Positions 14,013-21,950 are shown, numbered from the stretch's first letter. The stretch is DNA of 22,591 bases from Roseiarcus sp050015935 (GCA_050015935.1 JBEKAL010000019.1:1-22591); one strand, 5' to 3'. Notes: generated by a model from the letters alone, not told the origin. A program made the numbers and translations.

Positions 14013-15616
14013 GGGGATTGCGGAATTCGACGGCGCTGCTCGCATGGGCCTCGGTCCTGCTGATCGGCGCGGCGGGCGCGAGCCTGACCGCGAAGGTCGG
14101 CGTGGACGGCGCGGCGAGCGACCCCATCGTCGAGCGATCCCTCGAGGCGGCGAGCCGGCTCGCGCTGCCGGCGAAGATCGAGGCCTCGTCGCTCGCCCTC
14201 GCCGACGCGCGCCTGGCGGTTTGGCGCCCGCGAGATCGGCGCGCGCCGATCGACGCGGCGGATGAGGCGGACGCCCCGCCGAGGCCGGCGGAAAAATTGC
14301 TGCGCGTGGCGATGCTCGCCGCCCCGATGATCGCCCCGGCGTCGGCGAACCGCACGCGCCGCCTGGGCGCGCTCTCCGCGCTGGAGGCGGCCTTGCCCGC
14401 CCCCGATCGCGCGGGCGGCGAGTTTTCCGCCTACGGCGAATTGGCGCCCGACATTTTTGCCACCCGCCGCCTGACGATCCTGCAGCTCGGCGACAGCCAT
14501 ACCGCGGCCGATTATTTCACCGGCCGCGTCCGCGAGCGCCTGCAGCAACTGTTCGGCTCGGGCGGGATGGCCTATATCGTGCCCGGCAAGCCTCACCTGG
14601 GCGTGCGGTCGGCGCTGTTCGAAAGCGACGCCTCCGACGGCTGGACCTACGAAACGCTGCAAAAGTCGGACGAAACGCGCCGCTTCTACCTTTCCGGCTT
14701 CAACGCGGTGGCGCGCCATGCCGGCGCCTCGCTCAGCCTGAGGGCGCGCGGCGGCCTCGCCTACGACCGGCTCGAAGTCGCCTTTCTCAAACAGCCCGGC
14801 GGCGGCCGCGCCGAAGTTTTGGTCGACGGCGAGCCCGGCGGACAGATCGACCTCGACGGCGCGGCCGACCAGCGCGCGACGCTCGATTTGCAGGCGCCCC
14901 CAACGGGCGCCGGAGGCTTCCACGACATCGCGGTGCGCGCGCTCAGCGACGCGCCGGTGACCGTGACCGGCGTCGAGGTCGCTCGCGAAGGCGACGGCGT
15001 CTCTTACATCAGCCTGGGTTTCCCGGGCGCGACCGTGCAACTGCTGCAAAAGCTCGCTGCCGAGAATCTCGCCGACGAGTTGCGGCGCCTCGCGCCGGAT
15101 ATCGTGGTGCTCGCGTTCGGAACCAACGAAGGCTTCAACGACGCGTTGGACGTCGGCGCCTATACGGCGCAATACGAGCGGATCGTGGGCAAGCTGCAAG
15201 AGCTGCGGCCCGGCTTGCGCATCGTCATCATCGGTCCGCCCGACGGCGCGCGCTCGGCGGGCGTCTGCCGCGATTCCGCGGCCGGCCGCGATTGCCCGGC
15301 GCCCGCGCCGCCGTCCGCCGCCCTCGAGGGCGGCGCGCAATGCCGTTTGCCGACGCCGCCCAAGCTGGCGCAGGTGCGCGAGGCGCAGCGCCGACTCGCC
15401 GAGCGCGTCGGCGCCGATTTCTGGGATTGGTCGTCCGTGATGCCGGGCCCGTGCGGCGCGCAGGTCTGGGCCGCCGCCGATCCGCCGCTGATGGCGCACG
15501 ATTACGTGCATATGACGACGGAAGGCTATAAAAAAAGCGCCGACCGATTCGCGGATTTCCTGATTCCGCTGATCGACGGCCGGCAGACCGACGCCCATGT
15601 TGTTTCCAACAATTGA
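14009..15616 (+). CDS. Membrane-anchored SGNH-family protein, probable partner of the MBOAT acyltransferase
   Basis: A 535-residue protein. Residues 8-28 form one N-terminal membrane segment, followed by an Ala/Arg/Pro-rich periplasmic linker (about 35-140). The SGNH domain then opens with LQLGDSHTAADYF (S163), continues with a beta-rich insert of about 170 residues, and ends with FGTNEGFND (371-374) and DYVHMTTEGY (D498, H501). The GDSH variant and the split catalytic domain resemble AlgX/AlgJ-type O-acetyltransfer partners, which receive acyl groups from an MBOAT protein. GTG 14009 overlaps the previous stop and has GGGAGCG upstream; an ATG at 13988 is the alternative. Its end overlaps the MBOAT start by 20 bp. 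Confidence 0.88.
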   Translation: MRGLRNSTALLAWASVLLIGAAGASLTAKVGVDGAASDPIVERSLEAASRLALPAKIEASSLALADARLAVWRPRDRRAPIDAADEADAPPRPAEKLLRVAMLAAPMIAPASANRTRRLGALSALEAALPAPDRAGGEFSAYGELAPDIFATRRLTILQLGDSHTAADYFTGRVRERLQQLFGSGGMAYIVPGKPHLGVRSALFESDASDGWTYETLQKSDETRRFYLSGFNAVARHAGASLSLRARGGLAYDRLEVAFLKQPGGGRAEVLVDGEPGGQIDLDGAADQRATLDLQAPPTGAGGFHDIAVRALSDAPVTVTGVEVAREGDGVSYISLGFPGATVQLLQKLAAENLADELRRLAPDIVVLAFGTNEGFNDALDVGAYTAQYERIVGKLQELRPGLRIVIIGPPDGARSAGVCRDSAAGRDCPAPAPPSAALEGGAQCRLPTPPKLAQVREAQRRLAERVGADFWDWSSVMPGPCGAQVWAAADPPLMAHDYVHMTTEGYKKSADRFADFLIPLIDGRQTDAHVVSNN

Positions 15617-17015
15617 TTTCGGGCTGTTCTTCGCGTTCTCGTTCGCATTGGTCTGGAGCCTCAATTCCTACAACACCCTCAAGAAGGTCGTGCTGCTGGC
15701 GCTGAGCCTGGCCTTCTACGCCTCGTGGAACTGGCGCTTCCTGGCGCTGCTGCTGGCGAGCGGCGCGATCTCCTATCTGACCGGGCTCTACGTCGACGCG
15801 GGCGCGCGCCGGCCGTTTCGCCGCCTCGCCCTCGGCCTCGGCGTCGCGCTCGATCTCGGCATTCTCGGCTATTTCAAGTATCTCGATTTCTTCATCGCGC
15901 AGGTTCTCACCCTCGCGCATGCGCTGGGGCTCAATCCGTCGATCGGCTTCGTCAACGTCACCTTGCCGGTGGCGATCTCGTTCCTGACCTTTCACGCGAT
16001 TTCCTATGTCGTCGACGTCTATCGCGGGCGCCTCGCGGCCTCGCGCTCGCCGCTCGACGTCGTGCTCTACGTCAGCTTCTTCCCGCATCTGGTGGCCGGG
16101 CCGATCGTGCGCGCGCACGAATTCCTGCCGCAGCTCGCTTCGCCGCCGCGGGCCGGCGACTTCTCCTTCGGCGAGAATATGCTGCTGATCCTCGGCGGCC
16201 TGTTCAAGAAGATGGTGATCGCCAACTATCTCAGCGTTCGCTTCGTCGATCCAGTCTTCACCGATCCGACGCAATTCTCGAGATTCGATCTTGTGTTCGC
16301 GGTCTACGCCTACGCGATCCAGATCTACGCCGATTTCAGCGCCTACACCGACATCGCGATCGGCGTCGCCGCGCTGCTCGGCTATCGCTTTCCGCAGAAT
16401 TTCAATCAGCCCTATCGCGCGCTCGGCATCGGCGATTTCTGGCGGCGCTGGCACATGACGCTGTCGAGGTGGCTGCGCGACTATCTCTACATCCCCTTGG
16501 GCGGCAACCGCCACGGCGCGCTCGCGACCGCGCGCAATCTGATGCTGACGATGGTGCTCGGCGGCCTCTGGCACGGCGCCAACTGGACGTTCCTGATCTG
16601 GGGCGCGATGCACGGCGTCGCGCTGGTCGCTGATCACGCCTGGCGGCGCAGCGCCGCCTTCGCGCGCGTCGCGGACAATCCGGCCTATCGCGTCGTCGAT
16701 TGGGCGGTGACGTTCCATTTTGTCTGCTTCGCCTGGCTGTTCTTCCGCTCGCCCTCGCTCGACGCGGCGATGCAATTCATCGCCGGCGTGTGGAGCGACA
16801 ACGGCGCGCCGAACACCATGCCGATCATCGTGCTGCCGCTGATCGCCTGCGGCGCGCTGACGCAGATGGTCCCGCCGCAGACGCGCGGCGCGATCGGCGC
16901 CGTGCTCGACAATCGCGGCCCGGCGTTCCAGGCCGCGTTCGGCTTCGCGCTGCTCTATGCGATCGTCGTCATGGCGCCGTCGGCCTCGGCGCCGTTCATC
17001 TATTTCCAGTTTTGA
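15597..17015 (+). CDS. MBOAT-family O-acyltransferase (AlgI-like)
   Basis: A 472-residue polytopic inner-membrane protein with about ten hydrophobic segments. Family marks in order: VTLPVAISFLTFHAISYVVD, SFFPHLVAGPIVRAHEFLPQ, YADFSAYTDIAIGVAALLGY, NQPYRALGIGDFWRRWHMTL and GNRHG. The catalytic His is H326 in GGLWHGANWTFLIWG. These match AlgI-type proteins, which move acetyl or other acyl groups across the membrane for transfer to an exported polymer. The start lies inside the previous SGNH gene (20-bp overlap), implying tight stoichiometry. No AlgF or alginate synthesis genes are nearby, so the acceptor is probably another exopolysaccharide or envelope glycan. Confidence 0.95.
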   Translation: MLFPTIDFGLFFAFSFALVWSLNSYNTLKKVVLLALSLAFYASWNWRFLALLLASGAISYLTGLYVDAGARRPFRRLALGLGVALDLGILGYFKYLDFFIAQVLTLAHALGLNPSIGFVNVTLPVAISFLTFHAISYVVDVYRGRLAASRSPLDVVLYVSFFPHLVAGPIVRAHEFLPQLASPPRAGDFSFGENMLLILGGLFKKMVIANYLSVRFVDPVFTDPTQFSRFDLVFAVYAYAIQIYADFSAYTDIAIGVAALLGYRFPQNFNQPYRALGIGDFWRRWHMTLSRWLRDYLYIPLGGNRHGALATARNLMLTMVLGGLWHGANWTFLIWGAMHGVALVADHAWRRSAAFARVADNPAYRVVDWAVTFHFVCFAWLFFRSPSLDAAMQFIAGVWSDNGAPNTMPIIVLPLIACGALTQMVPPQTRGAIGAVLDNRGPAFQAAFGFALLYAIVVMAPSASAPFIYFQF

Positions 17016-17026
17016 AGGCGCGCGCA

Positions 17027-17293
17027 ATGACCCTTCCAACGCAAAAACCCGCCTCGGCGACCAGCCCCTGGGGTTGGGCGCGCGTAATCTATGCGGTTCT
17101 CGCGCTGACCGTCTTTTGCTTCCCCGGCGGGCTGGTCGATTGGCTCGACGAACGCAACGAGAGCGGCTGGCTCGCCGCGCCGCTGGCGCTGGCGCGAAGC
17201 GTCGACGCGGTTTCGGCGGCGGTCGGGGTGAAGGCGGTGGGGCAGGGGCTGCGCAAGGCGTTCGCCGACGCGATCGGGGAGGGGGACACTTGA
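17027..17293 (+). CDS. Small single-pass membrane protein of the acyltransferase operon
   Basis: An 88-residue protein without a family I can name. Residues about 14-38 (GWARVIYAVLALTVFCFPGG) form one membrane span; the remainder is a short amphipathic region ending LRKAFADAIGEGDT. The ATG at 17027 lies 11 bp after the MBOAT stop, so it is very probably co-transcribed. It may be an accessory subunit that stabilises the MBOAT-SGNH complex. That role is inferred from position only. Confidence 0.75.
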   Translation: MTLPTQKPASATSPWGWARVIYAVLALTVFCFPGGLVDWLDERNESGWLAAPLALARSVDAVSAAVGVKAVGQGLRKAFADAIGEGDT

Positions 17294-17342
17294 GCCGTTC
17301 TTGATCCTGACGCGACCGCCGGCGAACGGCGTATCTACATTG

Positions 17343-17371
17343 TTGACACATCCCCGCCGCCTCCCTAGTAT
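17343..17371 (+). promoter_or_regulatory. Predicted sigma70 promoter of mazEF
   Basis: TTGACA (17343-17348), a 17-nt spacer, and TAGTAT (17366-17371). The -35 is a perfect consensus match. The predicted transcript start is near 17378, about 23 nt before the mazE GTG. Confidence 0.7.
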
Positions 17372-17395
17372 CAGCGCTTGTCGACACCAGGGAGG
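17360..17395. promoter_or_regulatory. Inverted repeats over the mazEF promoter, candidate MazE operator
   Basis: CCTCCCT (17360-17366) and AGGGAGG (17389-17395) are perfect complements flanking the -10 and start region. Between them lies the palindrome TGTCGACA (17379-17386). The right arm doubles as the mazE ribosome-binding site. Since the left arm would lie upstream of the transcript start, the outer repeat probably acts as DNA, fitting autorepression by MazE or MazEF. Confidence 0.5.
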
Positions 17396-17400
17396 CTGGC

Positions 17401-17643
17401 GTGAGGGCTCGGGTCAAGAAATGGGGCAATAGCGCCTCGGTGAGAATTCCCGCCTCCGTCTTGGCGGCCGCTTCGCTCAGCATCGACCAAGCCGTCGAGG
17501 TCCGAGAAGAGGGCGGCCGGATCGTCATCGAACCCGTGAGGGCGCCGGTCTACGACCTCGACCAATTGCTCGACCAGATGAAGCCGGAGACCTTCCCCGA
17601 AGACGTCGATTTCGGGCCGCCAGTCGGCTCTGAAGCATGGTGA
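17401..17643 (+). CDS. mazE: MazE-type antitoxin (AbrB/SpoVT fold)
   Basis: An 80-residue antitoxin. The N-terminal swapped-hairpin DNA-binding domain reads MRARVKKWGNSASVRIPASV and EVREEGGRIVIEPV, the classic MazE/AbrB pattern. The acidic C-terminal tail (LDQMKPETFPEDVDFGPP) would wrap the toxin. The GTG at 17401 follows AGGGAGG 5 nt upstream and a near-consensus promoter. It overlaps mazF by 7 bp. It should neutralise MazF and repress its own promoter through the inverted repeats there. Confidence 0.93.
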   Translation: MRARVKKWGNSASVRIPASVLAAASLSIDQAVEVREEGGRIVIEPVRAPVYDLDQLLDQMKPETFPEDVDFGPPVGSEAW

Positions 17644-17975
17644 CGGCGAGTTACGTCCCCGACGCGGGCGACATCGTGTGGCTGCGCTTCGACCCGCAAG
17701 CGGGACATGAACAAGCCGGCCGCAGGCCGGCGCTGGTTCTCTCTCCCGCCCGCTACAACGCCGCGCGCGGCATGATGATCTGTTGCCCGATGACATCCAG
17801 GATCAAAGGCTATGTGTTCGAGGTCATCGTGAGCCGAGACCCGCCCAGCGCCGTTCTCGCCGATCAGGTCAAGAGCCTGGATTGGCGCGCCCGCGGCGCC
17901 GTGCGCAAGGGGGCGGTTCCGCCGCGGGCGTTGGCGGAGGTGCAGGGGAAGATCAAGGCGCTGTTGGGGCTGTAA
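17637..17975 (+). CDS. mazF: MazF-type mRNA interferase toxin
   Basis: A 112-residue endoribonuclease of the PemK/MazF family. Diagnostic blocks are YVPDAGDIVWLRFDPQAGHE, QAGRRPALVLSPARYNAARG (catalytic Arg region), ICCPMTSRIKGYVFEV (conserved Thr region) and SAVLADQVKSLDWRARGA. The length is normal and no key residue is missing, so the toxin looks active. The cleavage motif cannot be read from sequence. Its ATG lies inside the end of mazE, giving antitoxin-first coupled translation. It converges with the HigA-like gene, and the 181 bp between the two stops holds nothing that I can name. Confidence 0.95.
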   Translation: MVTASYVPDAGDIVWLRFDPQAGHEQAGRRPALVLSPARYNAARGMMICCPMTSRIKGYVFEVIVSRDPPSAVLADQVKSLDWRARGAVRKGAVPPRALAEVQGKIKALLGL

Positions 17976-18156
17976 GGGGGTGGGCCGAGTTTGGCGAGCC
18001 GATCCTGTTGCGGCGCGAGGGTGAGGACGAGGCGAGTTGGCGTTGAGTCAAGTGTCGCCGAAACCCCGAGGGCGAGGCCTCGGCAGCGCGCTGGAGCCCT
18101 TATCCACGGTCTTCTCCATCCACCGAGGCCGCGCGACAACGGAACCGCTCCGGGCT

Positions 18157-18558
18157 TCAAGCCGCTACGCGCTTGCCGGTTGGGGCGCGGCCCGTTTTGC
18201 CGGGCGCGCGAAGCAGCAGGTCGGCGGGGATGTGGAAGCGCGCGCGCAACCGCGGCGCCATCGCCAGGCTCAGCCCCTTTTTGCCGCGCAGCACTTCGCT
18301 GACGCGGCTCGGCGTGCCCAGAATGGGGGCCATTTCCGCGCGGGAGAGGCCGTGCTGATCCATGAGATGGCGGATCAATTCGGCCGGGCTCGGCGGCCGG
18401 CGCGGCCATCGGCTCTCTTCGTAGGCGGCGATCAACAAGGCTTGCGCCCGCAGCCGAGCGATGTCGGCGGGCGCGCTCGAATCCCAGAGCGCCTCGACGA
18501 GCGCCCGCGCGCGGGCGAGCTCCGCGTCGTCGTCGATCAGAATCAAGTTGGCATCCAT
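18157..18558 (-). CDS. HigA-like XRE-family antitoxin/repressor, no HigB partner
   Basis: A 133-residue protein of the HigA/YgjM type. The N-terminal helical half (DDAELARARALVEALWDSSA, then LIAAYEESRWPRRPPSPAEL) and the helix-turn-helix (HLMDQHGLSRAEMAPILGTP, SRVSEVLRGKKGLSLAMAPR, FHIPADLLL) match this family closely. ATG 18558 has GGAG about 7 nt upstream; GTG 18561 is an alternative start. HigA normally sits directly after a RelE-fold HigB toxin gene. Here the gene upstream on the same strand is the TIR-STAND gene, 44 bp away, and no HigB frame exists in between or downstream. It may repress the TIR-STAND operon or counter its product; both are inferences. Confidence 0.88.
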   Translation of the reverse strand: MDANLILIDDDAELARARALVEALWDSSAPADIARLRAQALLIAAYEESRWPRRPPSPAELIRHLMDQHGLSRAEMAPILGTPSRVSEVLRGKKGLSLAMAPRLRARFHIPADLLLRAPGKTGRAPTGKRVAA

Positions 18559-18602
18559 CACACGGTCTCCGCGTCGATTTCGTCAGTCTCGCAGCGAACG
18601 CC

Positions 18603-21600
18603 TCAAACCCTTGGCGGCAGGTCGGCGAAGCGGCGGCGGCCGGCGGCTACTTCCTCCAGCTCGCTCAATTCTTCGTCGCGCCGGTGATAGCCGCAAACGG
18701 TGACGAGATCGCGCGCTTTGGCGAGATTCGTCCGCGCTTCCTCCTTGAGCTGCGCCGCCTCAGCGTCGTCGGGGAGGGCCGGCTTCGGCGCGCCGTCGTC
18801 GGCGAGCCCGCTGAGCGGCGCGAAGGCCGAGAGGCGCGCGAACGCGAGCCGCGCGCGTTCGAGCGCGCTATCGCAGAGATAGAGCTTCATCGGCCCCGGC
18901 TCGGCGATCTCCAGGGCCTCGTCGAGATCGCGCGCGGCGCCGCCCCAATCTCCGACGCTGCGGCGAAAGGCGGCGCGCGCGAGCAGGCCAAGGGGCAAGA
19001 AATCAATGTATCCTGCGCCGCGAAGGCGGTCGACGGCTTCGCCAATGTAAGTAGCAGCGGTACGGGAGCCATAAACTGACACCGAATGTGCTGATCCAAT
19101 CCACTTTATTGCGCTGCCCAAATGAGCTCGGCCGAGTATCAAAGTGTCCAACGCAATGGAGAGCAAATCATTTGCTTTATTAGCCCACTCAAGGGTCTTC
19201 TCTGCACGGTTACGTGCGGCTACCGATGTGCCGTTGCGGATCAACAAGTCGCAATAATTGTAGCCTTGAATAGAGTATAGCAACGGATACTCACCTGGCA
19301 ATTTCCTCAGTTGTCGCTCAGCCTTCGCAAAATTTCGTTTGGCTTCGTCGTGGCATCCAGCGGCGAGCAGCACGCGTGCCTGTTGGCCAAGACTCCACGA
19401 AACACGAAATTCATCATGGCTTTGTTCAGTGTAGGTAAGCAAATTGGCTGCTACGGTTCCTGCGGCTTGAACGTGCCCAATTAGCAGTTCCGAATCCAAG
19501 AGATTGGTTGCTGCGCTTGCAGCATTAGCCCAGTCTTCGGATTCAACTGTTCGTCGCAAAGTTTTTCGTACTGCTGGTATTGCTTCAGCAAGTCGTCCCT
19601 GCGTTCTCAATAGATAAGCAGCGGTGCCAAGAACCCATGTTTGATGTTCTTTCGGCAGCACCACAATCGTTAGCTCATAAGGCTTTTCAAAAAAATAAGA
19701 TAGCGCCGCTAAATCGGTGCCAAGCGCACCGAGCTCGTAACTCGCGTATGGCATCACGGTTGTGCCAGTGACTTGGTCCCGACAAATCCGGAGCGCAAAT
19801 ACTTCCTCAAGCGCATCTTTAAAACGGCCAGCATGGCAACCATGAGCAATTGCCTGGTAGAGTGGCGCTAAGTCTTCGAGTTTGGGCGACGATCCCTCGT
19901 GTGTAGTATCTCTCAGAAATTCGTAGAGCCGCCCGTGCGCGGCCTTCCACGCCGCTTCGTTCGTCATCCGCAGCCGCTCGCCGAACCACTCGCGCGTCAG
20001 CGGATGGGCGTCGAGCGCGTCGGGCGCTTTCGAGTCCAACGGCGCCAGCAACCGCACTTCGCGCAGGCGCGCGACGGCGCGCCGCCATGCGTCGTCGTCG
20101 AGGTCGACGATCGCGTCGGTGAGCCCCTCGATCGCCGGCTTGGCGCGCAGCGCCTTGAGACAATCGCCGCTCGCTGGCCGGTCGAACAGGCCGACCACGC
20201 GCATGATCGCGTGCAGCGCGGGCTGTCCGGCGAGCCATTGCTTCTCGTAGGACTCCATCACGCGCGCGGCGTGGTCGTGGCCGGGATTGTCCGGGTCGGC
20301 AATCAGCGCGCGGATGTGGTCGCGCCGGCGCACGTCGCCGGTCTGCGTCTCCTTGAGGAAGCTGGCGAGCAGGCCGAGCGCGAGCGGATGGCCGCCGAAT
20401 TCGTGCGCGGCGGCTTTCAGCTCCCTGTCGGTCCCCCACACGCCGTTGTCGCGCAGCAGCGCCGCGCCGGCCTCGTCCGACAGTTTCTCGACGTCGATCA
20501 CCGGCGCGGCGTCGTTCCGCCAATGGCCGATGTCCGCGACCGCCAGCCGGCTGGTGAGCACGATCAGGCCATGCGCCGCGGCCGGCGGCCTCGTCGCGAA
20601 GCGGCGCAACAGCGCGCGCAGGCCCTGGTCCTTCAACTGGCCGACCTGTGGGCTGGGGCCATGCTGCAACGGCTCGACGCCGTCGAGCGCGAGCAGCGCG
20701 CGGCGCCGCATCATCGCCTCGGCGATCGCCTCGCCCTTGGCAGGAGCGCTGTTAGACGCGGGCTTGACGCCGAGCCTGTCCAGCGCCCAATCGAGGAACG
20801 CGTCCGCCGACGTCGCGCGCTCCTTCGTGCCCTGGCTGTAGAACGACCAGCCGAGCACGATATCGGCTCCGCGATAATTGTCGTCCTGCAATCGCTTCAG
20901 CCATTCGTTGACCAGCGCCGACTTGCCCGCGCCGCCCTCGGCGACGAGCGAGAGGATATTGATCTTGGGGTCGGCCCATGCCTCGTCGAGGCGCTTCAAC
21001 TCCGCTTGGCGGCCGACGAGGCGTTCGTAAGCGGTTTCGGGCAGGCCGCTGATGCGGACGTACGGGGGCTGCCCGGGTAGGGCCGGCGGCGCCAACGCGC
21101 GCTTACGCGCGGCGATCTCACCGGCGATCTTCGCGATCTCGTCGGCGGCCTCCTTCATCCGCTGGAGGCGATCATGATAGGAGAAACTGGAGAACGGCTT
21201 GGCGTCGCGCGGCCGAAGATTCTTATCCTTGACCTTGTTCAATCCCACTTCGGATGTGGGTGTAAGGAGCAATGGATAGAAATGGACACCGTCGTTCCGG
21301 ACCTGCCGCTCGCGAATGATGGGAATCTCTTTGCCGAGGATGTAGGTGGACGCCATTGAATTATCGGACACGAGCAGAATGAAGATGTCGCAGGCGCGCA
21401 GCTTCTCCTCGATTTCCCGCTCCCAATCGGCGCCGCCGATCATTTCGCGATCGACCCAGAGTTCGATAATTCCGTCCTTCACCGCCGGCTGCAAAGAGCG
21501 GCGCACAAAGCTGAGCCATTGGACTTCGCCCTCGGCGGGCTTATCCGGCTCGTCTGCGTGCGCATAGCTGATGAAGATGACCGGCTTGGTCGAGGCGGGC

Positions 21601-21617
21601 GACATGCGAGCGTTCAC
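18603..21617 (-). CDS. TIR-STAND NTPase-TPR protein, probable immune/abortive-infection effector
   Basis: This 1004-residue protein has three parts. Residues 12-165 are a TIR domain (PVIFISYAHAD, IELWVDREMIGG, DWEREIEEKLRACDIFILLV); E68 in WEREI is a candidate NAD-cleaving residue. Residues about 185-550 are a STAND NTPase: ERLVGRQAELKRL, Walker A EGGAGKSAL (228-236), Walker B RALLALDG (306-313), sensor LIVLTSR and a GGHPLAL motif, then a winged-helix part. From about 560 helical TPR-type repeats run to a CGYHRRDEELSELEEV end that I recall in related STAND-TPR proteins. TIR-STAND proteins of other bacteria act in antiphage defence by depleting NAD after sensing a trigger through the repeats. 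The GTG at 21617 and ATG at 21605 are both possible starts. The HigA-like gene follows after 44 bp. Confidence 0.92.
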   Translation of the reverse strand: MNARMSPASTKPVIFISYAHADEPDKPAEGEVQWLSFVRRSLQPAVKDGIIELWVDREMIGGADWEREIEEKLRACDIFILLVSDNSMASTYILGKEIPIIRERQVRNDGVHFYPLLLTPTSEVGLNKVKDKNLRPRDAKPFSSFSYHDRLQRMKEAADEIAKIAGEIAARKRALAPPALPGQPPYVRISGLPETAYERLVGRQAELKRLDEAWADPKINILSLVAEGGAGKSALVNEWLKRLQDDNYRGADIVLGWSFYSQGTKERATSADAFLDWALDRLGVKPASNSAPAKGEAIAEAMMRRRALLALDGVEPLQHGPSPQVGQLKDQGLRALLRRFATRPPAAAHGLIVLTSRLAVADIGHWRNDAAPVIDVEKLSDEAGAALLRDNGVWGTDRELKAAAHEFGGHPLALGLLASFLKETQTGDVRRRDHIRALIADPDNPGHDHAARVMESYEKQWLAGQPALHAIMRVVGLFDRPASGDCLKALRAKPAIEGLTDAIVDLDDDAWRRAVARLREVRLLAPLDSKAPDALDAHPLTREWFGERLRMTNEAAWKAAHGRLYEFLRDTTHEGSSPKLEDLAPLYQAIAHGCHAGRFKDALEEVFALRICRDQVTGTTVMPYASYELGALGTDLAALSYFFEKPYELTIVVLPKEHQTWVLGTAAYLLRTQGRLAEAIPAVRKTLRRTVESEDWANAASAATNLLDSELLIGHVQAAGTVAANLLTYTEQSHDEFRVSWSLGQQARVLLAAGCHDEAKRNFAKAERQLRKLPGEYPLLYSIQGYNYCDLLIRNGTSVAARNRAEKTLEWANKANDLLSIALDTLILGRAHLGSAIKWIGSAHSVSVYGSRTAATYIGEAVDRLRGAGYIDFLPLGLLARAAFRRSVGDWGGAARDLDEALEIAEPGPMKLYLCDSALERARLAFARLSAFAPLSGLADDGAPKPALPDDAEAAQLKEEARTNLAKARDLVTVCGYHRRDEELSELEEVAAGRRRFADLPPRV
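19000..19915. other. Low-GC segment inside the TIR-STAND-TPR gene
   Basis: Hand counts over 60-base rows give 52%, 43%, 45%, 50% and 50% GC at 19081, 19141, 19261, 19801 and 19861. The same gene shows 82% at 18781, 72% at 19921 and 78% at 20041. The drop covers roughly residues 568-872, the TPR sensor repeats, with no break in the reading frame. It suggests that the sensor part has a different recent history from the TIR-NTPase part. Confidence 0.85.
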
Positions 21618-21722
21618 TCAACGTCTGCGTGTGACCTTGCGCGCGCGGGCGGGCAAGTCAAGGCGGCGTGTGCGCGTCTACCGCTCCGAACGCGGGTTGA
21701 CCGACGCCGTGAGACCGGGGAC

Positions 21723-21950
21723 GGCTTGCGCCATCGACCTCTTGGACAGCCTCTTTTTCCGACCGCGAAGCGGCCTGTCAAGGACGGCGCCATAGCCCGT
21801 CTCATGGACGGGCGTCATTCGACGCCCTATGGCGCCGCCGCGCAGCGGCTAAAGTCCTTGACAGGCCTTCACGGTCGGAAATTTTGCTTCCAAGAGGTCG
21901 ACGGCGGAGATCGTCGCGCCAAGCGATCGGGCGCAATCGCGGCGCAAGCC
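21723..21950. repeat. Large imperfect palindrome with a two-hairpin tip
   Basis: Core arms 21756-21795 and 21827-21881 pair over about 38 bases, with one mismatch, a 2-base bulge and a 17-base extra loop on the right arm. The arms include CGACCG/CGGTCG, GGCCTGTCAAGGAC and its complement, and GGCGCCATAG and its complement. The tip holds two perfect 6-bp hairpins, CCCGTC/GACGGG (21796-21812) and GGCGTC/GACGCC (21811-21826). Outward, TCGACCTCTTGGA (21734-21746) pairs with 21889-21901, and GGCTTGCGCC (21723-21732) pairs with 21941-21950. It occupies much of the 611-bp gap between the TIR-STAND start and thrS. It could be a MITE-like element, a structured RNA or a regulatory cruciform. Confidence 0.85.

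Noticed and set aside
15228..17528. 766-codon minus-strand frame opposite the SGNH/MBOAT genes
   Set aside because: It is an Arg/Ala/Glu-rich shadow of strongly supported genes on the plus strand, common in high-GC DNA.
19899..21080. 393-codon plus-strand frame opposite the TIR-STAND gene
   Set aside because: It is a shadow frame; the minus strand carries clear Walker and STAND motifs.
21723..21950. Retron msr-msd RNA next to a TIR effector
   Set aside because: No reverse transcriptase gene is present in the window, and the palindrome lacks the typical retron layout.
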